From the NCBI GenBank assembly GCA_025356395.1, contig JANXTA010000141.1:1-52151 (forward strand): 52,151 nt of DNA. The letters are read 5' to 3'. The DNA comes from Betaproteobacteria bacterium (GTDB taxonomy: Bacteria > Pseudomonadota > Gammaproteobacteria > Burkholderiales > Burkholderiaceae_D). The position numbers and the translations under genes are program-made. Shown here piece after piece: positions 9,195 to 18,513 of this stretch (positions are counted from its first letter, which is position 1; each line of letters begins with the position of its first letter). Under the pieces are notes generated by a model that searched no databases, was not told where the DNA came from, and worked only from the letters and a program-made list of their open reading frames with translations.

Positions 9195-9863
9195 TCAGAA
9201 GTAGCTCTCGGGGATGATCAGCACGTCGCCCGGTCGCATGTCCACGTTCGCGCTGACGTCGCCCTTCTGCAGCAGGTCCTTCAGGCGCACGCGATACTGG
9301 GCGTTGCCCTCGCGGGTCCGCAGGATGGTGGCGCGATTGCCGGCGGCGAAGTCGGTCAGGCCGCCGACCGCGATCATCACGTCGAGGATCGACATGTTCT
9401 GGCGATAGGGGATGGTCTGCGGACGCGACGCCTGGCCGACGATGCGGATCTGCTCGCTGTACGGGCCGACGAAGCCGGTGACGATGATCGTGACGATCGG
9501 ATCCTGGATGTACTTCGTCAGCGCCTTCTCGATCTCGCGGGCGAGCTGGGTCGGCGTCTTGTTGGTGGCCTTGATGTCCTCGACCAGCGGCGTGGTGATC
9601 ATGCCGTCGGGGCGGACCGGCACGCTGGACGACAACTCGGGATTGCGCCAGATGACGATGTTGAGGTTGTCGCCCGGACCGATCAGGTAGGCGTAGTCGT
9701 TGTTGACGGCCAGCTGGGCCGGTGCCATCGGGATCTTCGCGGCGCAACCCGAAACGGCCACGGCCACCACCGTCATGAAGGCGAGCGCCGCGCGACCGAT
9801 CGCTTTCGGCAATCCGTCAAACCACCCCGACTCACTCCCCGCACGCGAAATACGATCCGGCAT
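9195..9863 (-). CDS. XrtA/PEP-CTERM system polysaccharide export lipoprotein (Wza/BexD-like, TIGR03027-like)
   Basis: The 222-residue protein has an N-terminal signal ending in the lipobox VSGC (Cys about 40), so it is probably a lipoprotein of the outer membrane. A poly-export domain follows (YLIGPGDNLNIVIWRNPELS, VRPDGMITTPLVEDI), then an SLBB-like segment (IRIVGQASRPQTIPY, GGLTDFAAGNRATILR) and the closing RPGDVLIIPES motif of this family. It should form the periplasmic/outer-membrane exit of the export channel. It is the first gene of the minus-strand operon and lies about 155 nt downstream of a sigma-54-type promoter. The 117-bp gap to the chain-length gene is the largest inside the operon. 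Confidence 0.92.
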   Translation of the reverse strand: MPDRISRAGSESGWFDGLPKAIGRAALAFMTVVAVAVSGCAAKIPMAPAQLAVNNDYAYLIGPGDNLNIVIWRNPELSSSVPVRPDGMITTPLVEDIKATNKTPTQLAREIEKALTKYIQDPIVTIIVTGFVGPYSEQIRIVGQASRPQTIPYRQNMSILDVMIAVGGLTDFAAGNRATILRTREGNAQYRVRLKDLLQKGDVSANVDMRPGDVLIIPESYF

Positions 9864-10028
9864 GGCCGACTCTCCCTGATCAACGATTTAAGTACTTGAA
9901 AAGCCTTCGCCCCTGATCGAAGAGATCGACTGCGTCGCGCAGGCGCGGGCCGGTCATCGATTCTAGCAAGCGCTCATTGCTGTTGAGATATCGGCACCAC
10001 CCACGAAATCTCGACTCCGGCGATATCG

Positions 10029-10044
10029 AGCAACAAGTGTGCCG
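10029..10044 (-). promoter_or_regulatory. Predicted sigma-54 (-24/-12) promoter for the minus-strand exopolysaccharide operon
   Basis: Read on the minus strand the site is cGGCACActtgTTGCT, against the RpoN consensus TGGCACGnnnnTTGCW. The invariant GG and GC are present with exactly 10 bp between them. Transcription would start near 10018, giving a leader of about 155 nt before the export gene. The locus encodes a sigma-54 activator, PrsR, which supports the call; the promoter itself is inferred from sequence only. Confidence 0.7.
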
Positions 10045-10307
10045 ACAGAACAACATCCTCACGTCGTCACCAACGACCGTCCTGCACAGCACGCATGGGA
10101 AAGTGCGCCCGCCGTCGCCGTGTCGGGTTCGGTTCAGTCGACCACCATCGATCGCCACCTGGGGCAACGCGGGCAGCCGTCGCAGCGCTTTTTTAGGAGT
10201 TGTCCCGCGGTCGGTGTTAGGTCGAAGTCCGCATCGCGGGTCAGGCGAAAAACGTGAGACAACCCAGAAAAAACCCACAAGCGCGACAGATTTTCTGGAT
10301 GTTGCCT

Positions 10308-10320
10308 GTCATTTACTGAC
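10308..10320. promoter_or_regulatory. Inverted repeat GTCA-N5-TGAC, possible activator site
   Basis: A perfect 4-bp inverted repeat, GTCAtttacTGAC, is followed 6 bp later by a further TGACA. It lies about 130 bp upstream of the weaker rightward -24/-12 candidate, a normal distance for a sigma-54 activator site. Assignment to PrsR is inference. Confidence 0.3.
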
Positions 10321-10451
10321 GTTTTTTGACACTTCCCTCCGTAAAGTGCGCGCACCTCGGAACGGCTTCGGGTGTCGCACATGACGCCTTGCAACATCGT
10401 GCGCCGAGGATAGAGGCCATGAGCACGATCGTGAGCCACAGACGCCGGTCG

Positions 10452-10466
10452 GGCATGTTTCTTGTA
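10452..10466 (+). promoter_or_regulatory. Weak sigma-54-like promoter candidate for the epsB-prsK-prsR genes
   Basis: GGCATGtttcTTGTA has the -24 GG, the correct 10-bp spacing and the TTG of the -12 element, but the -12 GC is GT. It lies 80 bp before the sugar transferase start. The mismatch at an almost invariant position makes this uncertain; a sigma-70 promoter in the same region cannot be excluded. Confidence 0.3.
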
Positions 10467-10546
10467 CGTCATCCCGGTCGCCAAAGTGGCTTCGTGAACC
10501 CCTCCGAAGGCCTTTCCCCGACCTGCTCGCGAAACTGGATGGTTCG

Positions 10547-11935
10547 ATGATCCGCGTATTCAGTCATTACATTTCGATCCGCATCGTGCTGTTGATGCTT
10601 ATCGAAGGCGTCCTGTTGCTCGGCGCCAGCTTCGCCGGCGTGGCGATCCGCTTCTCTCCCAACACGCTGAGCGGGGCGACCCTCCTGACGCCCGAAGCGC
10701 TGCTGTTCGCGTTCTTCATGATCGTCGTCATGGCCGCCCTGGGCCTTTACCAGGACGAGCATCCCGAGTCGTTCGTGTCGATCCTGAACCGCACGATCAT
10801 CGCGTTCGCCGCCGGCAGCGCCCTGATGAGCGTGGTGTTCTACATGTTCCCCGACACCTACATCGGCCGTGGCGTGTTCGCTTACACCGCGACGATCGCG
10901 TTCGCGTCGCTGCTGATCGTGCGGACCGTGTTCTTCCGCTGGACCGCGTTCGGCGTGCTCAAGAAGCGCGTCCTGATCCTCGGCGCCGGCGAGCAGGCGC
11001 AGGCGATCCTCGAGCTGGTCTCCACCAACGCCCGTCGGCAATCGATCGAAGTGGTCGGCGTCCATCCGCTGACGACCGCCGATGTGGCGGTCACGACGGC
11101 GCGGATCCTGCCGATCACGATGTCGGTCAGCGAAGCCGCCCATCAGTACGGCGTCCACGAGATCATCATCGCGATGCGCGAGCAGCGCGGCGGCGCACTG
11201 CCAGTCAGTCAGTTGCTGGATTGCAAGCTGCGCGGCGTGCAAATCACCGACCTCCAGTCGTTCTTCGAGCGCGAGCTCGGCCAGATCCGCCTCGACAGCC
11301 TGAAGGCTAGCTGGCTGGTGTTCGGCGAGGGATGCCGCCAGGGCCTGATCCGCGAGACGGTGAAGCGACTGTTCGACGTGCTCGCCAGCGGAGTGCTGCT
11401 GCTCTGTACGCTACCGGTCATCGCCATCACCGCCCTGCTCATCAAGCTCCAGGACAACGGACCGATCTTCTATCGCCAGGAACGGGTGGGCCAGGGTGGC
11501 CGCGTCTTCGAGATCCTCAAGTTTCGCAGCATGCGCAGCGACGCCGAGCGCGACGGCAAGCCCAAGTGGGCCAAGTCGAACGACACCCGCATCACGCCGA
11601 TCGGCCGCTTCATCCGCCGCACGCGCATCGACGAACTGCCTCAGATCATCAACGTGCTGCGCGGCGAGATGAGCTTCGTCGGACCGCGCCCCGAGCGCCC
11701 GTTCTTCGTCCGCCAGCTGGTGCAGGACATTCCCTTCTACGCCGCCCGTCACAGCGTCAAGCCGGGCATCACGGGCTGGGCGCAGGTCCGCTATCCCTAC
11801 GGAGCCTCGCTCGACGACGCCTCGCAGAAGCTGCAGTACGACCTGTACTACGTAAAGAATCACACGTTGTTCCTCGACCTGCTGATCCTGGTCGAGACCG
11901 TGGAAGTGGTGCTGTGGGGCAAGGGCGCGCGCTGA
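10547..11935 (+). CDS. XrtA/PEP-CTERM system undecaprenyl-phosphate sugar phosphotransferase (EpsB type, TIGR03013-like)
   Basis: The 462-residue priming enzyme should transfer a sugar 1-phosphate from a nucleotide sugar to undecaprenyl phosphate, starting repeat-unit assembly at the inner membrane. The N-terminal third has membrane helices (IRIVLLMLIEGVLLLGASFA, ALLFAFFMIVVMAALGLY and two more), then a CoA-binding-like Rossmann region (RVLILGAGEQAQAILELV). The C-terminal bacterial sugar transferase domain begins KRLFDVLASGVLLL and carries GPIFYRQERVGQGG, ILKFRSMRSDAE, RRTRIDELPQ, MSFVGPRPERP and KPGITGWAQV. It opens the plus-strand arm, followed 4 bp later by prsK. Confidence 0.93.
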   Translation: MIRVFSHYISIRIVLLMLIEGVLLLGASFAGVAIRFSPNTLSGATLLTPEALLFAFFMIVVMAALGLYQDEHPESFVSILNRTIIAFAAGSALMSVVFYMFPDTYIGRGVFAYTATIAFASLLIVRTVFFRWTAFGVLKKRVLILGAGEQAQAILELVSTNARRQSIEVVGVHPLTTADVAVTTARILPITMSVSEAAHQYGVHEIIIAMREQRGGALPVSQLLDCKLRGVQITDLQSFFERELGQIRLDSLKASWLVFGEGCRQGLIRETVKRLFDVLASGVLLLCTLPVIAITALLIKLQDNGPIFYRQERVGQGGRVFEILKFRSMRSDAERDGKPKWAKSNDTRITPIGRFIRRTRIDELPQIINVLRGEMSFVGPRPERPFFVRQLVQDIPFYAARHSVKPGITGWAQVRYPYGASLDDASQKLQYDLYYVKNHTLFLDLLILVETVEVVLWGKGAR

Positions 11936-11939
11936 TGCA

Positions 11940-14078
11940 ATGCACGCCGAGCTGATGGATAAGGCTGCCATCCAGACCATCGCCGAGTGGGGCTTCTGGG
12001 GCTATGGCGTCGGCGCTGCGGGCTACGCGCTGCTCGCCACCCTGCTGGTGATTTCGTGGCGCGCACGCGGCTCGCGCGTGCTGTCCGGCATGCTGCTGGT
12101 CGTCGCCGCCGTCGCGAGCCTGCTGTGGTCGGCCAGCATCGCGGCGGGCGTCGCCAACCTGTCCGGTGCGATCGCGGCCTCGAGCATCCTCGAGGTCGTG
12201 CGCGACGCGAGCTGGTTCGCGTTCATTGGTTATCTGCTCACCCGCCCCAATCGCTTCTCGAAGCCGACCGCCAACGAAGACGTCTCTCCGTTGACGCGGC
12301 GCATGCCGACGCTGCTGTGGGCCGGTCTGGCCATCGTCGCCGGCACACTCGTCATCGAGATCGCCCGCCTCACGCCCTACGAGATCTTCTCGCCGTCCGC
12401 CTACTTCGGCGCGCGCGTGCTGCTGTCGATCGTCGCGTTGATGCTGATCGAGCAGGTCTACCGCGGCACCGCGCCCGACGATCGCTGGAGCATCAAGTTC
12501 TTCTGCCTCGGCGTCGGCGGCCTGTTCGCCTACGACCTCGCGTTGTTCGCCGACGCGATGCTGTTCCGTCAGATGGACGTCGAACTGTGGGCGGCACGGG
12601 GCTTCATCAACCTGATGACCATCCCGCTGATCGCCGTGTCCGCGGCGCGCAACCCGCAGTGGTCGCTCGACATCGCGGTGTCGCGTCGCATGGTGTTCCA
12701 GTCCACGGCCCTGCTGAGCGCGGGCACCTACCTGCTGATCGTGTCGGCCGCCGGCTACTACATCCGCTTCTTCGGTGGCACCTGGGGCGGCGTGCTGCAG
12801 ACCACCGTCGTGTTCGCGGGGCTGATCGGGCTGGCGCTGATCCTCGTGTCGGGCACCTGGCGCGCGCGGCTGAAGGTCTTCATCAACAAGAACTTCTTCA
12901 GCTATCGCTACGACTACCGCGAGGAATGGCTGCGCCTGACGCGCGAGCTGACCGAGGAAGACCACGACGAGGGCTTCGGGGCGCGCGCCGTCCGCGGCAT
13001 CGCCAATCTCGTCGAGGCCCGCGGCGGCGGCCTGTGGGTCCGGCAGGACCTGCCGCGCTACGAACGGATCGCCCACTGGCAGGCGCCGTTGCTGCGCGAC
13101 GACCCCGAGCCGCAGGACGGTCCGCTCGCCCGCTTCCTGGAGGAGAAGGAGTGGGTGATCAACCTCGACGAGTACCGCTCGACCCATCCGACCTACGGCA
13201 ACCTCGTGGTGCCCGAATGGCTGAGCGGCGACGACGAGGCGTGGCTGGTGATCCCGCTGATGCTGCACGACGAGCTGTTCGGCTTCATCGTGCTGCTGCC
13301 GGCGCGCACCAAGATCAACATCAACTGGGAGGTCAACGACCTCCTGAAGACGGCGGGTCGGCAGGTCGCGAGCACGCTGGCGCAATTGCACGCCAACCGC
13401 GCGCTGTTGGTCGCGCGTCAGTTCGAGTCGTTCAACCGGATGTCGGCGTTCGTGGTCCACGACCTGAAGAACCTGGTCGCACAACTGTCGCTGATGCTCA
13501 GCAATGCGACCAAGCATCGCGACAACCCCGAGTTCCAGGACGACATGCTCGACACCGTCGACAACGCCGTCGACAAGATGAAGCGGTTGCTGCTGCAGTT
13601 GCGGGTCGGCACGGTGCCGGCCGACCAGCCCGCGCCGGTGGATCTGCAGGATGTCGTGCTGTCGGCCCTGAAATCGAAGTCGCCGCTGAGCCCGCGACCG
13701 ACGATCCTGGTCGACGCGCCGGGCATCCGCACGATGGCGCATCGCGAGCGACTCGACCGCGTCGTGGGTCATCTTTTGCAGAACGCTGCCGAAGCAACCC
13801 CATCAACCGGGACCATCGAGGTCCGCGTTCGGGTCGTGGATCAGTCTGCAATAATCGAAGTTGAGGACAGCGGTGTCGGCATGAGCGAAGACTTCATCCG
13901 CACGAGGCTGTTCAAGCCCTTCGAATCCACCAAGAAGAATGGAATGGGCATCGGCATCTATGAAAGTCGCGAATACATCCGGGAGCTGGGTGGCCAGCTC
14001 GACGTTCACAGCCGGGAAACCGAAGGCACCCGTTTCTCGATCGCATTGCCCCTGCTGCGCTCTGCAGCGGTAGGCTGA
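11940..14078 (+). CDS. prsK: XrtA/PEP-CTERM system histidine kinase PrsK
   Basis: The 712-residue sensor kinase is of TIGR02916 type. The first ~290 residues hold about eight hydrophobic helices in the inner membrane. A GAF-like region follows (VRGIANLVEARGGGLWVRQD to the INWEVNDLLKTAGRQVAS stretch). The phospho-acceptor His is about residue 507 in FVVHDLKNLVAQLSLML, and the ATPase has the N box LLQNAAEATPS, the G1 box VEDSGVGMS, FKPFESTKKNGMGIGIY and TRFSIALPL. It should phosphorylate PrsR, encoded next. The ATG at 11940 is 4 bp after the sugar transferase stop; an in-frame ATG at 11955 (MDKAAIQ) is also possible. Confidence 0.93.
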   Translation: MHAELMDKAAIQTIAEWGFWGYGVGAAGYALLATLLVISWRARGSRVLSGMLLVVAAVASLLWSASIAAGVANLSGAIAASSILEVVRDASWFAFIGYLLTRPNRFSKPTANEDVSPLTRRMPTLLWAGLAIVAGTLVIEIARLTPYEIFSPSAYFGARVLLSIVALMLIEQVYRGTAPDDRWSIKFFCLGVGGLFAYDLALFADAMLFRQMDVELWAARGFINLMTIPLIAVSAARNPQWSLDIAVSRRMVFQSTALLSAGTYLLIVSAAGYYIRFFGGTWGGVLQTTVVFAGLIGLALILVSGTWRARLKVFINKNFFSYRYDYREEWLRLTRELTEEDHDEGFGARAVRGIANLVEARGGGLWVRQDLPRYERIAHWQAPLLRDDPEPQDGPLARFLEEKEWVINLDEYRSTHPTYGNLVVPEWLSGDDEAWLVIPLMLHDELFGFIVLLPARTKININWEVNDLLKTAGRQVASTLAQLHANRALLVARQFESFNRMSAFVVHDLKNLVAQLSLMLSNATKHRDNPEFQDDMLDTVDNAVDKMKRLLLQLRVGTVPADQPAPVDLQDVVLSALKSKSPLSPRPTILVDAPGIRTMAHRERLDRVVGHLLQNAAEATPSTGTIEVRVRVVDQSAIIEVEDSGVGMSEDFIRTRLFKPFESTKKNGMGIGIYESREYIRELGGQLDVHSRETEGTRFSIALPLLRSAAVG

Positions 14079-14092
14079 AAATGGAGGCCGTG

Positions 14093-15496
<1,404 letters not shown>

Positions 15497-15533
15497 CCGT
15501 CGTCGACCCCACCCAGAACCTGTCAACTGCCGG

Positions 15534-15562
15534 CTTCGCGCGCTGATCGCAGCGCGCGCGAA
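15534..15562. repeat. GC-rich hairpin between prsR and prsT
   Basis: TTCGCGCGCTG-atcg-CAGCGCGCGCGAA forms a long GC stem with a 2-nt bulge and a 4-nt loop. No T-run follows on the plus strand. It could be a partial terminator, a processing site or a transcript-stabilising element that sets the prsT level relative to prsKR. Which of these applies is unknown. Confidence 0.5.
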
Positions 15563-15595
15563 ACCAATCGATGGACCTTCGGAGACCGAACCAGA

Positions 15596-18376
15596 ATGAA
15601 CCAGCAACCCCAGCATCTGCGCGTCGCCCTCGCGGCATGTGCCGTCGCCAGCGTGTTCCTCGTCGGCTGCAATCGAGACAAGCCGGTGGATCACATGGCG
15701 AACGCCAAGGCGATGGTCGCGAAGCAGGATCATCGCGGTGCCGTGATCGAGCTGAAGAATGTCCTCCAGGCCAACGGCAATGCCACGGAAGCACGCTTCA
15801 TGCTGGGTCGCGAGATGCTGGCCCAGGGCGACCCGAAGGCTGCCGAGATCGAACTGCAGAAGGCCTACGACCAGAAGTACGACCCCGACCTGGTCGTGCC
15901 GTTGCTGGTCAAGAGCGAACTGCTTCAAGGCTCGCCCGACCGGGTGGTGCGCGAAGTCGCGGCCGCCAAGCTGAAGTCGCCGGCGGCCAATGCCGAGATC
16001 CAGACACTGCTCGGGATCGCCCTTTTCGCGCAGAACAAGCCGGACGACGCGCTGGCCGCCTTCGCCACCGCTTCCAAGTTCGTGCCCGACTATCCCGAAG
16101 CCAAGCTCGGCGAGGCTCGCATCATGGCTTCGAAGGGCGACACCGACGCCGCCAAGTTGCAGGTCGAGTCCGTCCTCGCAAAGGATCCCAAGCAGACCGA
16201 AGGCCTGGTGCTCAAGGGCGACATCGCGCGAGCCAAGGGGTCGCCCAAGGACGCGATCGAGGCTTATCAGGCGGCCATCAAGGAGAGCCCGCGCAACTTC
16301 ACCGCGCACCTCAACCTGGCCAGCGCCTTCCTCGCCAACAACGAGCTCGAAGCGGCCCAGCAACAGATCGACGAACTCAAGAAGATCTCGCCGCGGCATC
16401 CGGGTGTCACGTACCTCGACGCATTGATCGCGTTCAACAAGAAGGACTACCCGCGCGCCAACGACGCGATCACGATCTCGCTGGCCGGCGCACCAGCCAG
16501 TGCGATGGCGCAGATGCTCTCGGGCGCGATCTCCACGGCGATGAGCCAGCCGGCGCAGGCGGAACAGCACCTGCGCGAAGCCATCAAGCTCAATCCGCAG
16601 AGCGGCTACGCGCGCAAGCTGCTGACCAGCCTCTACCTGCGTCAACGTCAGCCGCAGAAGGCCGACGAGATCCTGCAGCCGGCTCTGATGGCCGCGCCGA
16701 ACGATCCGACGCTGACCAGCCTCGCCGGCGAAGTGGCGCTGCTCAAGGGTGACTTCGCCACCGCGTCGAAGTATTTCGACAAGGCCGGCAAGATGAACCC
16801 GGCCGATGCCAACGTGCGCACGCAGGGCGCCGCAGTCGAGTTCGCGCGCGGCGACGAGGCGGCCGGTTTCGCCGAGCTCGAAGCGGCCTCGAAGGCCAGC
16901 GTCAACAATCCCAACCCCGATATCGCGCTCGTCCTGGCGCGCGTCCAGCGCAAGCAGTTCGACCAGGCGTTCACCGCCTGGAAGACGCTCGAGAGCCGCC
17001 AGCCCGACAACCCCCTCACGTACAACCTGCGTGCGGCGATCGAGATGGGCCGCGGCGACCTGGCCGCCGCGCGCAAGGCGCTGGAGCATTCGGTCGAACT
17101 GCAACCGAGCTACTTCCCGGCCGTCGCCAATCTCGCCGCGCTCGACATCCGCGATAACAAGATCGACAGCGCGCGACAGCGCTACAAGGCGCTGATCGCG
17201 AAGGACCCGGGCAACCTGTCAGGCCTGTTGGCGCTGGCGCAGCTCGAGAACAACAGCGGTGCCGGCGCGGACGTCGTCGTGCCGCTGCTGAAGGAAGCCC
17301 GCCGCGCGAACCCCAATTCCGAGCTGGCCGTCTCCGCGCTGTCGAGCTACTACACGACGAAGGGCGACCCGAAGCAGGCGCTGGCCGTGGCGCAGGAGGG
17401 CCTGGCTTCAGCACCGAACAGCCCGCGCTATCTCGACATGGTCGGCCAGCTGATGCTACAGACCGGCAGTGCCGACCAGGCGATCGCCGCCTATCGCAAG
17501 CTCGCATCCACCAACCCCGAGTCGCTCGACTACCAGATCCGTCTGGGCCAGGCGCAACTCGCCGCGGGCCAGAGCGAAGTGGCCTTGCAGACCTTCAGCA
17601 ACGCGCTGAAGACCAAGCCCGAAGCCGCGCAGGCGCAGGCTGCCGCGGTGGGCGCGATGATCCGTGCGGGCAAGGCCGAGGAGGCCGCGCGCCTGCTGGC
17701 CGACATCAAGCAGGTCGCCCCCAAGTCGCCGGTCATCCCGGAGCTGGACGGCGACGTCAAGTTCGCCGGCAAGCAATACGCGGAAGCATCGACGGTGTAT
17801 CGCAAGGTTCTCGTACAGGCCCCGTCGTCGAACGTCGTCATCAAGAACTACTCGGCGATGACCCTGGATGGTCGACGTGCCGAAGCCGACACGTTCATCG
17901 GCGAATGGATCAAGAGCCATCCGAAGGACCTGTCGCTGCGCCTGTTCGATGCCGACCTCGCTCTCCGCTCGAAGGACTACCCGCGGGCGATCACGAGCTA
18001 CAAGCTGGCGCTCGATCAGCAGCCCAACGATCCCCTGCTGCTCAACAACCTCGCCTGGGCGATGTGGCAGCAGAAGGATCCGCAGGCCCTCACCATGGCG
18101 CAGAAGGCGAACGCGCTGGCACCCGCGAATCCCGCGATCGCCGACACCCTCGGCTGGATGCTGGTCGAGCAGGGCGACACCAAGAAGGGCCTGGCGCTGC
18201 TGGAGAAGGCCAGCGCGGGCGCGCCGCAGCAGCGCGACATCGCGTTGCATCTGGCGAAGGCGCAGATCAAGGACGGCCGCAAGGACGCGGCACGCGTCAC
18301 GCTGCAGGCGCTCGTCAAGGCCGCGCCGGAGAGCGTCGAAGGCAAGGAGTCGAAGGAGCTGATCGCGACGCTCTGA
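15596..18376 (+). CDS. prsT: XrtA/PEP-CTERM system TPR-repeat lipoprotein PrsT
   Basis: The 926-residue protein has the signal peptide LRVALAACAVASVFLVGC, with the lipobox Cys about residue 23, so it is a predicted lipoprotein. Beyond it the whole length is built of tetratricopeptide-like helical pairs of about 34 residues, with repeated patterns such as NPQSGYARKLLTSLYLRQRQ, NDPLLLNNLAWAMWQQKDPQ and PANPAIADTLGWMLVEQGDT. It matches TIGR02917 in length and layout. In exosortase loci it is thought to scaffold polysaccharide assembly or export across the periplasm; this is inference. It follows prsR by 99 bp and is closed by a strong terminator. Confidence 0.93.
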   Translation: MNQQPQHLRVALAACAVASVFLVGCNRDKPVDHMANAKAMVAKQDHRGAVIELKNVLQANGNATEARFMLGREMLAQGDPKAAEIELQKAYDQKYDPDLVVPLLVKSELLQGSPDRVVREVAAAKLKSPAANAEIQTLLGIALFAQNKPDDALAAFATASKFVPDYPEAKLGEARIMASKGDTDAAKLQVESVLAKDPKQTEGLVLKGDIARAKGSPKDAIEAYQAAIKESPRNFTAHLNLASAFLANNELEAAQQQIDELKKISPRHPGVTYLDALIAFNKKDYPRANDAITISLAGAPASAMAQMLSGAISTAMSQPAQAEQHLREAIKLNPQSGYARKLLTSLYLRQRQPQKADEILQPALMAAPNDPTLTSLAGEVALLKGDFATASKYFDKAGKMNPADANVRTQGAAVEFARGDEAAGFAELEAASKASVNNPNPDIALVLARVQRKQFDQAFTAWKTLESRQPDNPLTYNLRAAIEMGRGDLAAARKALEHSVELQPSYFPAVANLAALDIRDNKIDSARQRYKALIAKDPGNLSGLLALAQLENNSGAGADVVVPLLKEARRANPNSELAVSALSSYYTTKGDPKQALAVAQEGLASAPNSPRYLDMVGQLMLQTGSADQAIAAYRKLASTNPESLDYQIRLGQAQLAAGQSEVALQTFSNALKTKPEAAQAQAAAVGAMIRAGKAEEAARLLADIKQVAPKSPVIPELDGDVKFAGKQYAEASTVYRKVLVQAPSSNVVIKNYSAMTLDGRRAEADTFIGEWIKSHPKDLSLRLFDADLALRSKDYPRAITSYKLALDQQPNDPLLLNNLAWAMWQQKDPQALTMAQKANALAPANPAIADTLGWMLVEQGDTKKGLALLEKASAGAPQQRDIALHLAKAQIKDGRKDAARVTLQALVKAAPESVEGKESKELIATL

Positions 18377-18396
18377 CGGTCCGCGCCAGCATCGTG

Positions 18397-18424
18397 AAAC
18401 GCCCCGCGACCGCGGGGCGTTTTC
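18397..18424 (+). terminator. Intrinsic terminator after prsT
   Basis: AAACGCCCCGCG and CGCGGGGCGTTT are perfect arms separated by AC, followed by a short T-run. It begins 21 bp after the prsT stop and should end the plus-strand exopolysaccharide transcript. The flanking A and T tracts pair with each other, so it may act on both strands. Confidence 0.88.
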
Positions 18425-18513
18425 CATTGATGGGCCCAGAATGCTGCGACGTGAACCCCGCCTCGCCGGTCAAGTCTCTGGATCCTCACACGACTTTTTC
18501 AAACGCCCCATCC

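Larger units (their letters stand above)
9864..10546. other. Divergent intergenic region of the exopolysaccharide locus
   Basis: These 683 bp separate the export lipoprotein gene (minus) from the sugar transferase gene (plus). Open frames in it are short, mutually overlapping and without recognisable domains, so I call no gene. It is visibly more AT-rich than the flanks near 10260-10340, including A- and T-runs. It contains a strong sigma-54-like site facing left (10029-10044), a weaker one facing right (10452-10466) and a GTCA-N5-TGAC inverted repeat (10308-10320). Confidence 0.8.

Noticed and set aside
10326-10331. TTGACA as a sigma-70 -35 element for the sugar transferase gene
   Set aside because: No acceptable -10 sequence lies 16-18 bp downstream.
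9880-10550. Several open frames of 70-135 codons in the divergent gap on both strands
   Set aside because: They overlap each other, have compositions typical of random GC-rich frames, and lack recognisable domains, signal peptides or ribosome sites.
11769-13772. 667-codon open frame on the minus strand opposite prsK
   Set aside because: It is a shadow frame: rich in Arg, His, Gln and Asp, no domain, directly opposite a well-defined histidine kinase.
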